NCBI GenBank assembly: GCA_921293015.1 | Contig: OV121092.1 | Location: 46,895,064 to 46,959,063, forward strand | From: Phorcus lineatus | Lineage: Eukaryota; Mollusca; Gastropoda; Trochida; Trochidae | Reading direction: 5' to 3' | DNA: 64,000 nt | Part shown: piece by piece, positions 49,011 through 59,690 of the stretch | Position numbering within the stretch: position 1 is the stretch's first letter | How the letters are laid out: every line of letters begins with the position of its first letter | Made by a program: the position numbers and the translations under genes | Notes under the pieces: model-generated | What the model saw: only the letters and a program-made list of their open reading frames with translations | Database searches by the model: none | What the model was told of the DNA's origin: nothing

Positions 49011-50040
49011 TCATAGCATAAAGTTTATGATAAAACATTTTTGTTCACTGAAAATAGCTTTTGTTTCAGTTGAGGAGGGAATTATGTTTTATATGAGTTT
49101 AGGTTTCTACAATGGATTGGGTAGATGTACATCAATCCTTTTTATTGTATAAACAACAACTCTTCTGTATAAAAAGAGAATTTTGTCATTGGAAATTATA
49201 TTAACTTTAAAGTATTCTTGTGTGGAAGTTTAAATTTGTTTGCTTATGTTATATTTTAAATATCAAGACATTTTAATAATGATAAATCCATAAATATTAA
49301 ATTCAAAAGTATTTTTGATAACAATTCATAAACATAGACATAAAGAAATTTTTATCAACGTAAGTGTGTTTCTGTCCTTGATAAAACTTTCGTTTAATGA
49401 TCAATAGTGATGAAGATAAAAAGTAATGTGAAATCGAAAATGTTCACATAAAGATTAGATTCTTAGGTATTGACATTTTCAACAGATATTCCAAAGTTTT
49501 AAAATCATTTAAAAATATGTTAAAGTTATTCTGATTAACTATATAAAACGTTAACTTATATTGTTGTCTTTTCAGAATCAATTCATGCATAATTTTCATC
49601 ATTCATGATTCAAAGTTATTCCTGTGTGTGAAAATTGAAAAAAGATTGTTATGATAATTTTCCTTCTCCAATGATAAATGAAACACGGATATGAAAATGT
49701 GAAGAGGTCGAAGTTTTGTATCCCGATTGCATGTTGTTTTCGTTAACTGACCTACCTAACACTCTGCTGTGAATATGTTTCCAGTTTTCGATCACTGTTT
49801 ATCGTCACCATTTCGAATTAATAATCGTCAATATAATGATTTTCAGGAATAATCAGTTCAGTTCTCCACCATTTATGTAGTTTTTGACACATTTGTCTCC
49901 AACATCATACTCTGTGTCATTAAGGCATTGTTTATCAATCGTTGAATTAGAAAATCTGTTAGGGAAAAGTTCATTGAGGAAGAGAAAATTTTTGTTTAAG
50001 TTTCAACTTTTCAAAATGTCCTCTTTCTGACATTTACTCA
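49010..50040. other. no recognisable gene
   Basis: AT-rich DNA between two LINE relics. No coding resemblance was noticed; it could include an untranslated or decayed part of either element. Confidence 0.4.
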
Positions 50041-50186
50041 ACCAATAAGCTTGAAGCGCCTCACAGGTCGCACGGCTCTCTTTCTGCTCTGACTAATTTG
50101 CTAATTTCAAATTGAAATACTAAGTGTGGGACTTTCAAACTGAGCATGGACAATTGTAAGATTACTTTGGATCAGATGATATCAAA

Positions 50187-50795
50187 ATGATTTTGCACAT
50201 TTATATTGCTAATGTGTGTTTAGTGAACATTTTTGTGTCAGTGTTGATGTGGGCTATTTTCAACCATCTGGACAGTAACAATAGTGGCCTTTGTGACCGG
50301 TTGATTAAGCCAAGCTTCAGTATGCAACCTGAATGCATTGTTACCTACACCAGAGACAAGCTGCTGGAGTTGGGACACTTGAATTGCACACCTGTTACAT
50401 CGGTGATACCAAGCAAGTCGTGGACTTACTCAACAGTCAATCAGAGGAGAAGCACTAGGAAGAAAACACACAATAGAAGGGGAAGCAGAGCTGGTAGGAG
50501 AAAACAAAGACCAATCAGTGTGGGCAACCAGACTCTCAAAACCCTAAACGATTCTAAACAATTTAACATGTGTTTGTTAAATGTTCAATCTGTTGGTAAT
50601 AAGTGTGAAGAAATTGCTGAATTGATTGTGGGAAAAAACATTGATATACTTGTGTTAACGGAAACTTGGCTAAAACACTCAGGTGATGAATCTAAAATAG
50701 CTTCAATGACACCTCCTGGATATCAATGCACACACGTGCCACGTGAATCAAGAGGAGAGGGGGGGGGGGGGGGGGGGGCTTGCTGTTATATTTAG
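50187..50795 (+). pseudogene. LINE ORF, N-terminal part up to the frameshift
   Basis: A 202-codon frame. Residues ~1-120 are a basic, weakly structured region (RRSTRKKTHNRRGSRAGRRK), as expected for nucleic-acid binding. From ~125 the apurinic-like endonuclease begins with MCLLNVQSVGNKCEE and ILVLTETWL (catalytic Glu present). After THVPRESRG it enters a run of 20 G (50759-50778) and then stops out of frame. The protein continues in a different frame at 50743-53421. Start choice is the first Met of the frame; the true start could be further upstream or internal. Confidence 0.75.
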
Positions 50796-53421
50796 ATCAG
50801 CACTACAAATAAAACTAAAATCAGCGGACCTCATGAAGTGCAAATCCTTTGAATTGTTAGGCTTTTTATTGACAATTGGAAGTATGACAACAAAGATAAT
50901 TGCCATATATAGACCACCACCGTCTAAAAGAAACAACTCTTCATTTTCTAAATCTTTTGACGAATTTTCTACATTACTGGAAGGATTGTGTGTGGAAAGA
51001 TCAAGAATGATTGTTCTTGGGGATTTTAACATCCACTATGACAGTCCGTCTAACCAAGACATGAAGAAAATGTTAAAACTTATCAGTTCTCAAAACTGTG
51101 TTCAACTTGTTAAGGAGTCTACACACAAGCGAGGTCATATCCTTGACTGGGTCATTACAAAGGTTGAAGTTAACTGTGTGAAGAGTGTCATGGTCACAGA
51201 TCTGCAGTTATCAGATAATTTTTTAATCACCGTGGAGTTAAATGTTGACCGTCCTTCAATGCCCAAGATGTCAGTGAAATGCAGGTACATCAAGAAAATG
51301 GACAGGCAAGCATTTCGTTTAGATTTAATGACATCTCCTCTTTGTCTAAATCCACCAACAGATCCGAGTGAACTTTTTGATCTGTACAACAGTTCTCTAT
51401 TACAATTGTTGGACAAACACGCACCAGAGAAAACAAAGTTGGTGACTCAGAGATTGGCATCTTGGACCATGACAACCGAAATCAGAAAAGCAAAAGCGAA
51501 CAGAAGAATGCTGAGAGAGCTTGGCGCAAGTCAAAACTGGAGGTCCATCGGCAGATTTATTGTAATTGCTATAAAACAAGCAAAACAAAGATACTTCCAT
51601 GACAAGATCAAGGGGAGTATGCAGGATACAAGAAGTCTGTACAAAACGCTTTTCAGTTTAATTGGCAAGCCTCCAGACAACATTCTCCCAAAACATGACA
51701 ATACAAGTACTTTATGTGATCAGTTTCTCACTTTTTTCGCAGACAAGGTTGATAACATCCGGGCCCCAATGATGCAGGTGGATGCAAATGAAGAGAACCC
51801 TGCTGAGGATTGTAACCCAACAGTGTCCTGTAGATTCAAGTCTTTTGATGAATTCACAGATGCAGATGTGTTAAAAATCATCAAAAAATCTAAACCAACA
51901 TCTTGTGCATTGGACCCCATACCAACTCGAATTGTCCTTGAGTTTACAGACGTTCTTCTACCAGTGATCAAATACGTGATCAATGGAAGCCTCAACTGTG
52001 GAACTGTTCCTACTGCCTTCAAATCATCAATTGTTAAACCCCTTCTTAAGAAATCATCGTTGGATTCAGATCAACTGCAAAATTATCGCCCTGTATCCAA
52101 TCTTTCTTTTCTATCTAAGGTAGTTGAGAGAGCAGTCAGTCAAAGACTTTCTGAGTATCTCGCAGAAAACAATCTTCATGATATCTACCAGTCTGCCTAT
52201 CGTGCTCAGCACTGTACTGAAACAGCCCTCATCAAGATTCTCAATGACCTACGACTCAACGTTGATAACAACAGGGTGTCACTTTTAGTGCTTCTTGATT
52301 TGAGCGCCGCCTTTGATACGGTTGACCATTGCAAATTGCTGAATGCTCTGAAGATCAAGTTTGGTATTGTCGAGACTGCTTTGAAGTGGTTTCGATCATA
52401 TCTATCTTCACGATATCAGTCTGTCAACATTGATACATTTTCCTCAAATAAAGTCATGGGTAGATGTGGGGTCCCACAGGGCTCTGTGCTAGGACCCCAA
52501 CTTTTCACTTTGTATGTGAAGGCTGTTGGAGAGATTATCGATGATCATAATGTCGACCGTCACCAATATGCTGATGACATACAGCTCCACAAGTCATTCC
52601 TTCCTCATACCCAGGAAGTTCACGCTGCAGTCCAGCAAGTATCATACTGCTGTGATGATATCAAGACATGGATGTTTGAGAACTACTTGAAATTGAACGA
52701 TAACAAGAGTGAGTGTCTTCTGATCGGAACATCATCTCGAAGATCACAATGTTCGGTGACCCAATTTAAATGTGGTTCTTCTCATTTACCATTGTCTGAT
52801 ACTGTCAAGAATCTTGGAGTGATACTAGATTCAGAACTCTCACTAAATCACCATGTTTCTAATCTTATCAGAAACTGTTTCCTACAGCTACGAAACATTG
52901 GAACCATCCGTAAATACTTGACAATTGACTCTGCTAAAATCCTAGTTCTTGCACTAGTGATGAGTAGACTACACTATTGTAATAGTCTACTGGCCGGTGC
53001 TACGAAAAATCAGATTTCAAGACTTCAACGAGTGCAAAACACAGCTGCTAGAATTGTTGCATGCAAATCAAAATATGACCATATATCTCCAGTTTTGCAA
53101 TCACTTCACTGGCTCCCAATTGAGTACAGAATTACTTATAAACTATGTTGCCTCTCATATAAGTGTCTTTCAGGAATGGCTCCTGCATATCTTAGCAGCC
53201 TCCTACATGTCTACCAGGCAACTAAATCCCTCAGATCTGAGAACAAGAGACTGCTTGTTGTCCCTCGTGTCCGCACCAAACAATTTGGCCAAAGATCATT
53301 CGAACATTCTGCTGCAACAGCCTGGAATAGTCTTCCTGAGGAAATACGACTCTGTAACGACTATTCTTCTTTCTGCATATACCTAAAGACATATTTCTAC
53401 AGACTTGCATTTTCAAAATGA
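50743..53421 (+). CDS. LINE endonuclease/reverse transcriptase (CR1/L2 type)
   Basis: An 892-codon open frame. The endonuclease half has IAIYRPPPSK and LGDFNIHYD (~92). It then reads LQLSDNFLIT at ~155, where family members normally have SDH; the catalytic His is replaced by Asn. The reverse transcriptase spans ~430-700: NYRPVSNLSFLSKVVERA, LLDLSAAFDTVDH (~515-527), GVPQGSVLGPQLF (~575) and QYADDIQLH (~607, catalytic Asp pair intact). The thumb and C terminus follow with RVQNTAARIVA, LHWLPIEYRITYK and AWNSLPEEI. Role: target-primed reverse transcription of its own RNA. The listed ATG is only the frame's first Met. The functional start is the upstream frame at 50187, joined across the G run. 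Confidence 0.9.
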   Translation: MNQEERGGGGGGLAVIFRSALQIKLKSADLMKCKSFELLGFLLTIGSMTTKIIAIYRPPPSKRNNSSFSKSFDEFSTLLEGLCVERSRMIVLGDFNIHYDSPSNQDMKKMLKLISSQNCVQLVKESTHKRGHILDWVITKVEVNCVKSVMVTDLQLSDNFLITVELNVDRPSMPKMSVKCRYIKKMDRQAFRLDLMTSPLCLNPPTDPSELFDLYNSSLLQLLDKHAPEKTKLVTQRLASWTMTTEIRKAKANRRMLRELGASQNWRSIGRFIVIAIKQAKQRYFHDKIKGSMQDTRSLYKTLFSLIGKPPDNILPKHDNTSTLCDQFLTFFADKVDNIRAPMMQVDANEENPAEDCNPTVSCRFKSFDEFTDADVLKIIKKSKPTSCALDPIPTRIVLEFTDVLLPVIKYVINGSLNCGTVPTAFKSSIVKPLLKKSSLDSDQLQNYRPVSNLSFLSKVVERAVSQRLSEYLAENNLHDIYQSAYRAQHCTETALIKILNDLRLNVDNNRVSLLVLLDLSAAFDTVDHCKLLNALKIKFGIVETALKWFRSYLSSRYQSVNIDTFSSNKVMGRCGVPQGSVLGPQLFTLYVKAVGEIIDDHNVDRHQYADDIQLHKSFLPHTQEVHAAVQQVSYCCDDIKTWMFENYLKLNDNKSECLLIGTSSRRSQCSVTQFKCGSSHLPLSDTVKNLGVILDSELSLNHHVSNLIRNCFLQLRNIGTIRKYLTIDSAKILVLALVMSRLHYCNSLLAGATKNQISRLQRVQNTAARIVACKSKYDHISPVLQSLHWLPIEYRITYKLCCLSYKCLSGMAPAYLSSLLHVYQATKSLRSENKRLLVVPRVRTKQFGQRSFEHSAATAWNSLPEEIRLCNDYSSFCIYLKTYFYRLAFSK
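50759..50778. repeat. G20 homopolymer, site of the LINE frameshift
   Basis: The endonuclease frame enters the run in one register and leaves in another. Related LINEs have a short glycine-rich turn here (GGG before an AVI/LAVI strand), so slippage or a base-calling error in the run explains the break. Confidence 0.85.
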
Positions 53422-53824
53422 GTTCAAATCCATATTCTCTTTCCCTGTGTGCGCTTTGAGCATGTACTGCGCATGGAAAAGCGCCTTATAAATAGACTAT
53501 TATTATTTTTTTTGTTTTTTTTGAATTGATTTAATTTTCAGCTCGAATAGAAATAAATAAGATTTAGTGTGTGTCTGTGTTAACTTATTTTATCTTAATA
53601 TACTTTTAAGGACTTAATATAATGTCATAGGATATACACATGGCAGTGTAAGAGATATCGAAATTTTGTTGCAAAACATTAGCGGTGAGAGGAGACAATA
53701 GACGACAAAACACAAATATGACTACTTACTGAAGACAATCCCAGGTAAACTGTACCATCTGATTGAAGGTTTCCTTTCAAACTCTTTTCCTCTTATCCTG
53801 ATTAACAGCATATTAATTTAGGTT

Positions 53825-53872
53825 TTAGGAATGAGCGAGAATTTATATAAGCTGATTTAGCAGGATTTTTCA
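53825..53872 (+). repeat. solo terminal fragment of the CATCCTGCT MITE
   Basis: GAGCGAGAATTTATATAAGC followed by TGATTTAGCAGGAT resembles the right end of the full copies at 54.2 and 57.07 kb. No left partner is adjacent. Confidence 0.45.
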
Positions 53873-53906
53873 TATGTCCTGGAAATAAAACCTATCGAAC
53901 ACTATC

Positions 53907-54227
53907 CATCCTGCTAAATCAGCGTATATGAATACGCCCTCGCTCCTTCATATGCCCTGATCTCTTTCAAGTCAAAAACCTCGTTCGGCTGATATTCGTA
54001 GCTTAGTTAACCTGTTATTATTTCAGCCAATGTAATGACATAATGCAAGGAGCCTGCAGCTACTGTCTTGAAACTTAACGGATACCCCATCCGGGTTGTG
54101 CCGCTGTTGCTGAATGCGAGTCGTCTCATTGGCTGATTCGAGCGCTAGCGATACGAGGCTTATGGCTTGAAGGAGATCAGAGTATTGGAAGGAGTGAGAG
54201 CGGATTCACATACGCTGATTTAGCAGG
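53907..54227. mobile_element. long-TIR MITE, ~320 bp, MULE-like
   Basis: Left end CATCCTGCTAAATCAGCGTA; right end ...TACGCTGATTTAGCAGG. The ends pair over roughly 80 bp (including CTCCTTC, CTGATCTC and GCCTCGTA). Flanked by AACACTATC on both sides, a 9-bp target duplication. Non-coding. Long terminal inverted repeats with 9-bp duplications are typical of Mutator-like elements; the assignment is by structure only. Confidence 0.8.
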
Positions 54228-54239
54228 AACACTATCGAG

Positions 54240-54870
54240 CCATTTTTTCAGTTTTTAATCTGCTTTACAGAAGTTTCTTAAATTAAAGAAAATGATACCT
54301 ATTAGCTGTAATTTTTAAAAAGTAATTCAACTCACCATTATATCCTTGTGAACAGTATTGTCAGTTGTCAATTTGGTTTTATGTAAAATTAATGTTGTGT
54401 CAGAAAAACATTACAATTTACAAAAGTTATTTTTGGAATGCAAATATTGTAGCATATATATTGTACATTTTTGTGTTTGGTTCAATATTTTACAATGATA
54501 AATTGAATCAGTTAATTTAAGCGTTTCACGTAAACATAAATCTGCAATTTCCACCTAATGATGATTGATAGATTCTTCTTATTAAATGTGCTATGAGAAG
54601 GAAAACAAAATTGACCTTTAAGCTTAAATCAAATAAAAGCTCTAAATTGTGAAAATGGCTAATGAAGACTGACAGACTGATACAAATAATATTACTATCT
54701 GGGTAAACAAAACAGCAAATCCTGAACTACATCTTTCACACGTGTCCAACGTTGCATGCTGTGATTCATATCTTTTTAAAACATAAAATTAAAGAACAAG
54801 CCAATAAATTAACCTGTGTATTTGTTTAGCTTACCGTGTATTTACGCGCGAACTCATGCAAACTTGAACG
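54240..54870. other. no recognisable gene
   Basis: AT-rich DNA; nothing supported on either strand. Confidence 0.4.
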
Positions 54871-54872
54871 CT

Positions 54873-55320
54873 TTAAGGCCACCGAACAAAGAATAATGAT
54901 AAGAACTGGTTGGTACTGTCCCTTACTTCAGCCATATAAAGCTGCTCGATGGTGCATGCAACACAGTGAGAGACATTTTGTTTAACAATTCCAGTATTGT
55001 CAGAGAGAACGACATAGGCAAAGCCCAAAGTGAAAATAGGAGTGTTTTCAATTTTTCTTGAAACTTTAGAGTAACTGTTTCTAATGTTGATGTGAACCAA
55101 TTTCCACAGAGTGTGAGCAACATTGCAAAATAATATGCAACATAATGCACTAGATTGTACAGAACATTGATCAATACGAAATCTTAAGTTTCTTAAGTAA
55201 TTCGATAAAGAGAATTTATTCATTGGATCGATAAATAATCTAGTCAAAATTAGAAACCTGATGTTGTCAGATGACATGCAATGAAACACAACCAAGAAGA
55301 TGCGTGTCATATTATATAGC
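54873..55320 (-). other. unidentified long minus-strand frame
   Basis: Part of a 209-codon minus frame whose N-terminal third (55336-55502) overlaps a SINE fragment and AT repeats. The remaining ~150 codons are open, with evenly spread Cys and aromatic residues (for example FCNVAHTLWKLVHINIRN). No family was recognised, and a second minus frame (54923-55174) is also open here. It could be a decayed exon or chance. Confidence 0.2.
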
Positions 55321-55335
55321 CATGAGGTACTTTTA

Positions 55336-55424
55336 TGTGGTGCGCCCGCAACACTATTGCTGCTAAGCATTTCGGTATATCTGCGGGCTTCGACTGGAAC
55401 TAGTGTCACTGCGCTGAATCTCAT
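55336..55424 (-). repeat. SINE fragment
   Basis: The minus strand shows AGTTCCAG-TCGAAGCCCGCA, GATATACCGAAATGCTTAGC and AGCAATAGTGTTGCGGGCG. These match the middle of the tRNA-derived SINE. Confidence 0.65.
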
Positions 55425-55469
55425 ATAACAGAAACACGCCCCTACATTATAGATATCGATATAGATATA

Positions 55470-55680
55470 GAGATCCCAAGTCAAACCAGTAAAATCTGAC
55501 AAACAATTGAATGCATTTATGGTATCAAATTAATGGAAAATAAGCAACGAGCTTAAAGTTACAATATAAACCGATACAAAATTAAAACAATACAATTTAT
55601 TGGGTCAAAATTCCTTGATCAATAAGTATTCATAGGTTGACTCCTTGATGGACATTCCTTAACTTCAAAGTGAGAACATT
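55470..55680 (+). repeat. segment duplicated at 62.0 kb
   Basis: AGTCAAACCAGTAAAATCTG, ACAATTGAATGCATTTATGG and TTCCTTGATCAATAAG recur with changes at 62010-62240 in the same order and orientation. No coding frame is shared. Confidence 0.55.
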
Positions 55681-55704
55681 CAAAACTAGCCTCAATACAA
55701 GTAT

Positions 55705-55932
55705 GTGACCCATCAAAATCAAATTCTCGTGTACATAACAATAGTTATTTACAAGAATGACAAGAAACACATGGACATTCCAAACAAATATAGCAAACAG
55801 GAAAAGGATGTTATTAGCAGCTATTGTTTTATGGAGCGTGAGCTAAACTATCTAATAAGAAAGTTAGTGATTTACTTATCACCTGAATCGATATGCAGAA
55901 TTCTCACAAACTATTTGAATAACGATACCTGA
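55705..55932 (+). other. unassigned short ORF
   Basis: A 75-codon Lys/Ile-rich frame just right of the duplicated segment. No domain or splice context; the duplicate at 62.2 kb does not preserve it. Confidence 0.15.
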
Positions 55933-56744
55933 CATGTCATCCCTAGATATGGTTAATTGATTGCGAAAATTGGCTTTCATAGTGGGCTGATTTGGCAGGA
56001 TGAATGCAAGTGAACCTCTCTTGGATCCTCATCGAAGCTGACATTTGAATCGATCCCTGATGGTAGGGTAATTTATTCTTTATGAGGATCTTTCAATCTT
56101 AATCTGGTGCGTACGACTGATATTTGATGTGACATATGTGGGTTTTAAACTCATGCAGCTACTGACATATGTCTAAACGATTATCTGACACGTGTCAAAA
56201 TGAGTATTGACAGTGGACTTTTTGTTGCGAGGCAAGTCTATGTAAGTGATCTTTGAGAAGTTGCAGGTGCATTTTCTTATTAATACTTACAAAATTACTC
56301 CCCATTGTGTCATTTCTCACGAGAATAGTTTCGCAAATGTCTTAACCACATCCCTTAAATCGATTGTTAAATATTTCACACATCAAAAGCAAATTATTAT
56401 TCTGCTTTAGAATTATTTTAATAAATTCAAAAGTCAACAGATGAAGCGAAATTTATTTAAAATTGAATCTCTTGAAAAATATTAAAAAAGATAACCTGAG
56501 ATGTGTGCTGTTATTTATCTATAAGTATAACATTCACAAGTCTTTATAAAATTGTATGTGATTGTATATGTATCTTATTAAAATTCCGAGGAATAAAAGT
56601 TTCAAAATTTTGACTTTACAGAGTTCGAATTTCGGTATAGTCAATATTTTGAAACTTTAATTACTCGGAACACGGTCGATTTTGATCAGACTGGTTTTGG
56701 AAATGGATAAAAATACCAATCATGAATAGAGGCATATTGTTTAG

Positions 56745-57069
56745 CATCCTCCTAAATTAGCGTATGTGAATCCGCTCTCGGTCCTTCCTATACCCTGATA
56801 TCTTTCAAGCTAAAAGCCTCGTACGGCTGAATCGGCTTGCTATTCGTGGCTTAGTTAACCTGTTATTTTTTCAGCCAATGGAATGTCGTTATGCAAGGAG
56901 CGTGAAGCTGCTGTTTTGAAACTTAACGGAATTTCCATCCGGTAGGTGCGGCTGTTGCGGGATGTGAGTCGTCTCATCAGCTGGTTTGAAAGCTAGCAAT
57001 ACGAGGCTTTCGGCTTGAAAGAGATCAGGGTATATGGAAGGAGTGAGAGCGGATTGATTTAGCAGGATG
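56745..57069. mobile_element. long-TIR MITE, second full copy
   Basis: Runs from CATCCTCCTAAATTAGCGTA to GATTTAGCAGGATG and is flanked by ATTGTTTAG and ATTGTTTGG (9-bp duplication, one mismatch). The interior matches the 53.9-kb copy, including GCTTAGTTAACCTGTTATT and GAGTCGTCTCAT. The right arm has a short deletion. Confidence 0.8.
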
Positions 57070-57108
57070 ATTGTTTGGTCAGAATTACATTAATACCGTG
57101 TGTTATGA

Positions 57109-58136
57109 GTGACCAATATTTGTAAAATGCTAGAGCGAATCAGCAAATGTGAGAAACTCTATGATATAAGTCATAAACGCACTGCATGTACTGCATCCTT
57201 GGATGTAAACGTCTTTGAATATTGTTTTAGTGAAAGAGTGTGTTCCATTGAACATGCATTCCATGCAAGGAAACTATTGCTGGACTTCCTGATCCGTCAG
57301 TAGAGGATAATGTAACTTGTGTTACAGATCATTTCTTTACGTGCCAAAGGCATAACCTTTTGTTTATTCATCAAATCTATGTAGCAACACTTAATCTTTG
57401 TGGCAGTGGTACTCGCTTTTACTTGCATAGCATGAACATCTTCATAATTCTTTATCACCAGATTCTGAGTTTGAATACAACAGAGATATCACATCGGATT
57501 TATTCGAATTGCCAACGACATATTAGCATATTTCCCCCTGTAGTGTCTGGAGTTCTTAAAAGGATGCTGTTGTGTCCATTTATTCCCTGTATTTATTAAG
57601 TTTATTGTTCAGAAGTGATACTATTTTAAAGAAGCATTTATTCCTTTCAGAGTTCTTTTTGACCAAAATGTTTGCAATTGATGGTACAATAACAATAACG
57701 TCTAAGGGCGATTATAATCAGGTTACTAGATGTAAAATGTGGAAACTCTGTGAATGGGTTAGACTGTACAACACAAAATAAACAATTCTTTAAATCTAAT
57801 GTCATAAATAGTTGTGATGTGACCGTTAGTTTTCAGGATAAAATAGAACTCTCTTTTTGAGTTGTTATTTCTGAGGTGGAAGAATTTGTCCATTTCGTGG
57901 AATGTGTAGTAAGGGCAAAACAAATAGGAATGCTCCGTGTATATATCACATATATAACAGCGAACCCCGAACCGTGGTTCCTCATAGAAGAGGAAATCCT
58001 ACCGTTAAAGATAGACGACTGTCATGCTATCTTGTCTTATCACTTTAATCCCGAGAAATTGATAATCGATAACAGCGGCATCGGGAAAGTAGTACACAGC
58101 TTCAAAGATGAAACACCGGAACACTACCCTCGATAG
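57109..58136 (+). pseudogene. unidentified coding-like relic, faintly terminase-nuclease-like
   Basis: Three plus-strand frames (57109-57303, about 57360-57599, 57876-58136) have protein-like composition in a region free of repeats. The last is clearest: 86 codons with non-AT-driven codon choice, containing FVHFVECVVRAKQIGM, VYITYITANPEPWF and a C-terminal HSFKDETPEHYPR. The middle frame contains IYVATLNLCGSGT. The arrangement (strand, SGT loop, then hydrophobic strand ending in an A-N pair) faintly recalls the RNase-H-like nuclease of herpesvirus-type DNA-packaging terminases. The expected acidic residues are absent at both places. This is inference from memory of fold landmarks; a host exon or another mobile element is equally possible. 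Confidence 0.22.
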
Positions 58137-58157
58137 GAGAATAAAAATTATAACCAC

Positions 58158-58338
58158 GTCACTGAAATTCAGCGGAGTACCACCCATGGTTCGCTAGTTC
58201 CAGCCGATGCTTGCAGGTTTCACAGCAATGAATATCCACTATAGTGTTGCGGGCTTTCTTCCTGCAATAATACTAGCAGCCGCGATATAAGTGAAATAAT
58301 CTTGAAAGCGGTGTTAAACCTCAACTCACCTCACCTAT
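58158..58338 (+). repeat. tRNA-derived SINE, 3' two-thirds
   Basis: GAAATTCAGCGGAGTACCAC, TTCGCTAGTTCCAGCCGATG, AGTGTTGCGGGCTTTCTTCC, AAGCGGTGTTAAACC and a CACCTCACCT tail. The head is missing. Confidence 0.8.
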
Positions 58339-58339
58339 A

Positions 58340-58940
58340 ACCACGTCGTCTTGTCTATGTTATGTGTCACATTATTCTGACTTTGATTACCCATGTGCAC
58401 GTGGCAGTAATAGAGTCGTTGTCAACGATCTTCTTTAAAAAAACCAAATCGCATAACATTAACATCAGAAAGTTTTCGAGATAACATTGTGTTGTCCAGG
58501 GAAGTTTGACTATAGAGGAATATGACACACCATGAAATAGTTAAAAAATGATTAATCTAGTTCTCAGTAAACTTATTTGTATTGACCTGCCAATCTTCAT
58601 TAGCTCTACTCACAATTAATTGCCTACAATTGACTTACGCTTAAAGGTCAATTCATTTTCCGTCATAGAGCTAATTTGATAAGAGAACCTATCATTCACC
58701 ATTAAGTGAAATTTGGCAAATTTATGTTACTGTTAGCCTAGTTTGCACCGAATTTGGACGAGAGGAGGAGTTCAGTTTAAGGATATCTATGATATTATTT
58801 AGGTACAAATCCAGGAGCAACAAAACTGATTGTTCAAGAGGGAATATCGTGTACATTGCTTGTAAATAATGATTCGTTTCATACATGTTCGCGTGACATA
58901 TATTGCTAACACGAATATGCATGCTTAAAAATAAAATCTT
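58340..58940. other. no recognisable gene
   Basis: AT-rich DNA with short frames only. Confidence 0.4.
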
Positions 58941-58944
58941 CAAT

Positions 58945-59112
58945 ATAATAGTGAGTGTGAGTGAGTTGGGGTTTAACGTGCTTTCAACAATATTTCAGTT
59001 ATTAAACACGTGGATGACAAGCATCCAAAAGAGAGTGGACAGACCAGGGAGAAAGGGATCGAAAGGATAAGGGAAAGACGGAAAGAAAGGCCTAGTAAGA
59101 GATAGAAAGCAG
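58945..59112 (+). repeat. dispersed repeat of the GGGGTTTAACGTG family
   Basis: GAGTTGGGGTTTAACGTGCT, TATTTCAGTTATTAAACACG, GATGACAAGCATCCAAAAGA and AAAGACGGAAAGAAAGGCC. It matches 24.3 and 38.8 kb. Confidence 0.8.
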
Positions 59113-59149
59113 TATAATAAAGTTAAGTGATCTATAATAATAATATATA

Positions 59150-59690
59150 ATAATAACTAATTTCTATGGCACCTCAGTTCCAGGAATCCTGCTCACCGGC
59201 GCTTCACATAGTAGTTCTATGGTTCATCTTTTACTAAATGGGTCTTCAAAGAGTCAAAGTCTTAAAAGAAGGCAATGAGTCTGCACATTTGATGTTCTGT
59301 TGTAGCATATTCCATAGTTTTGGTGCTGTCACTGAAAAGGCATGTATGTATGTATGGCATGAACAGAGAGTTTCATCTGATCTGAGGAACGTAGATTTCG
59401 CACGGGTGTGTAGACAGAGAGTAATTCTTTTAAGTATACTGGAGCAGAGATGATGTGGAGGGCTGAGTAGGTGAGCGCGAGGATCTTGAAGATGATACGG
59501 CACTTCACAGAGAGCCAGTGTAACTGTCTTATAATGGGAGAAATCTACTCATTGGGTTTGGTGCGGGTTATTATGCGAGCGGCTTTATTTTGAATGCGTT
59601 GCAGGTGGTGAGTAGCACAGGACCTGACACCAAGGAATTGCAATAGTCAAACTTCGTATGCATGGGCAAGAGTTTTGGATGTGTATAGCA
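59150..59690 (-). pseudogene. CR1/L2-type LINE fragment, RT C-terminus
   Basis: On the minus strand it reads FDYCNSLVSG (59665), LQRIQNKAARIITRTKPN (about 59600), LHWLSVKCRIIFKIL (about 59510), then LTYSALHIISAPVYLKELL and LRSSD. These align with the LINE at 50-53.4 kb (LHYCNSLLAG, RVQNTAARIVA, LHWLPIEYRITYKL). It belongs to the same group but a different family. 5'-truncated, frameshifted and dead. Confidence 0.8.

Larger units (their letters stand above)
50040..53520 (+). mobile_element. nearly complete CR1/L2-type LINE
   Basis: Contains a 5' leader, one long coding region broken at a poly-G run, and a 3' end with GTGTGCGCTTTGAGCATGTA, AAGCGCCTTATAAATAGAC and TATTATTATT. The 5' boundary is approximate. 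No target duplication was established. It is the only retroelement here with a long intact reverse transcriptase frame. Confidence 0.8.

Noticed and set aside
52997-53386. 129-codon plus frame and several minus frames within the LINE
   Set aside because: Shadows of the 892-codon reverse transcriptase frame.
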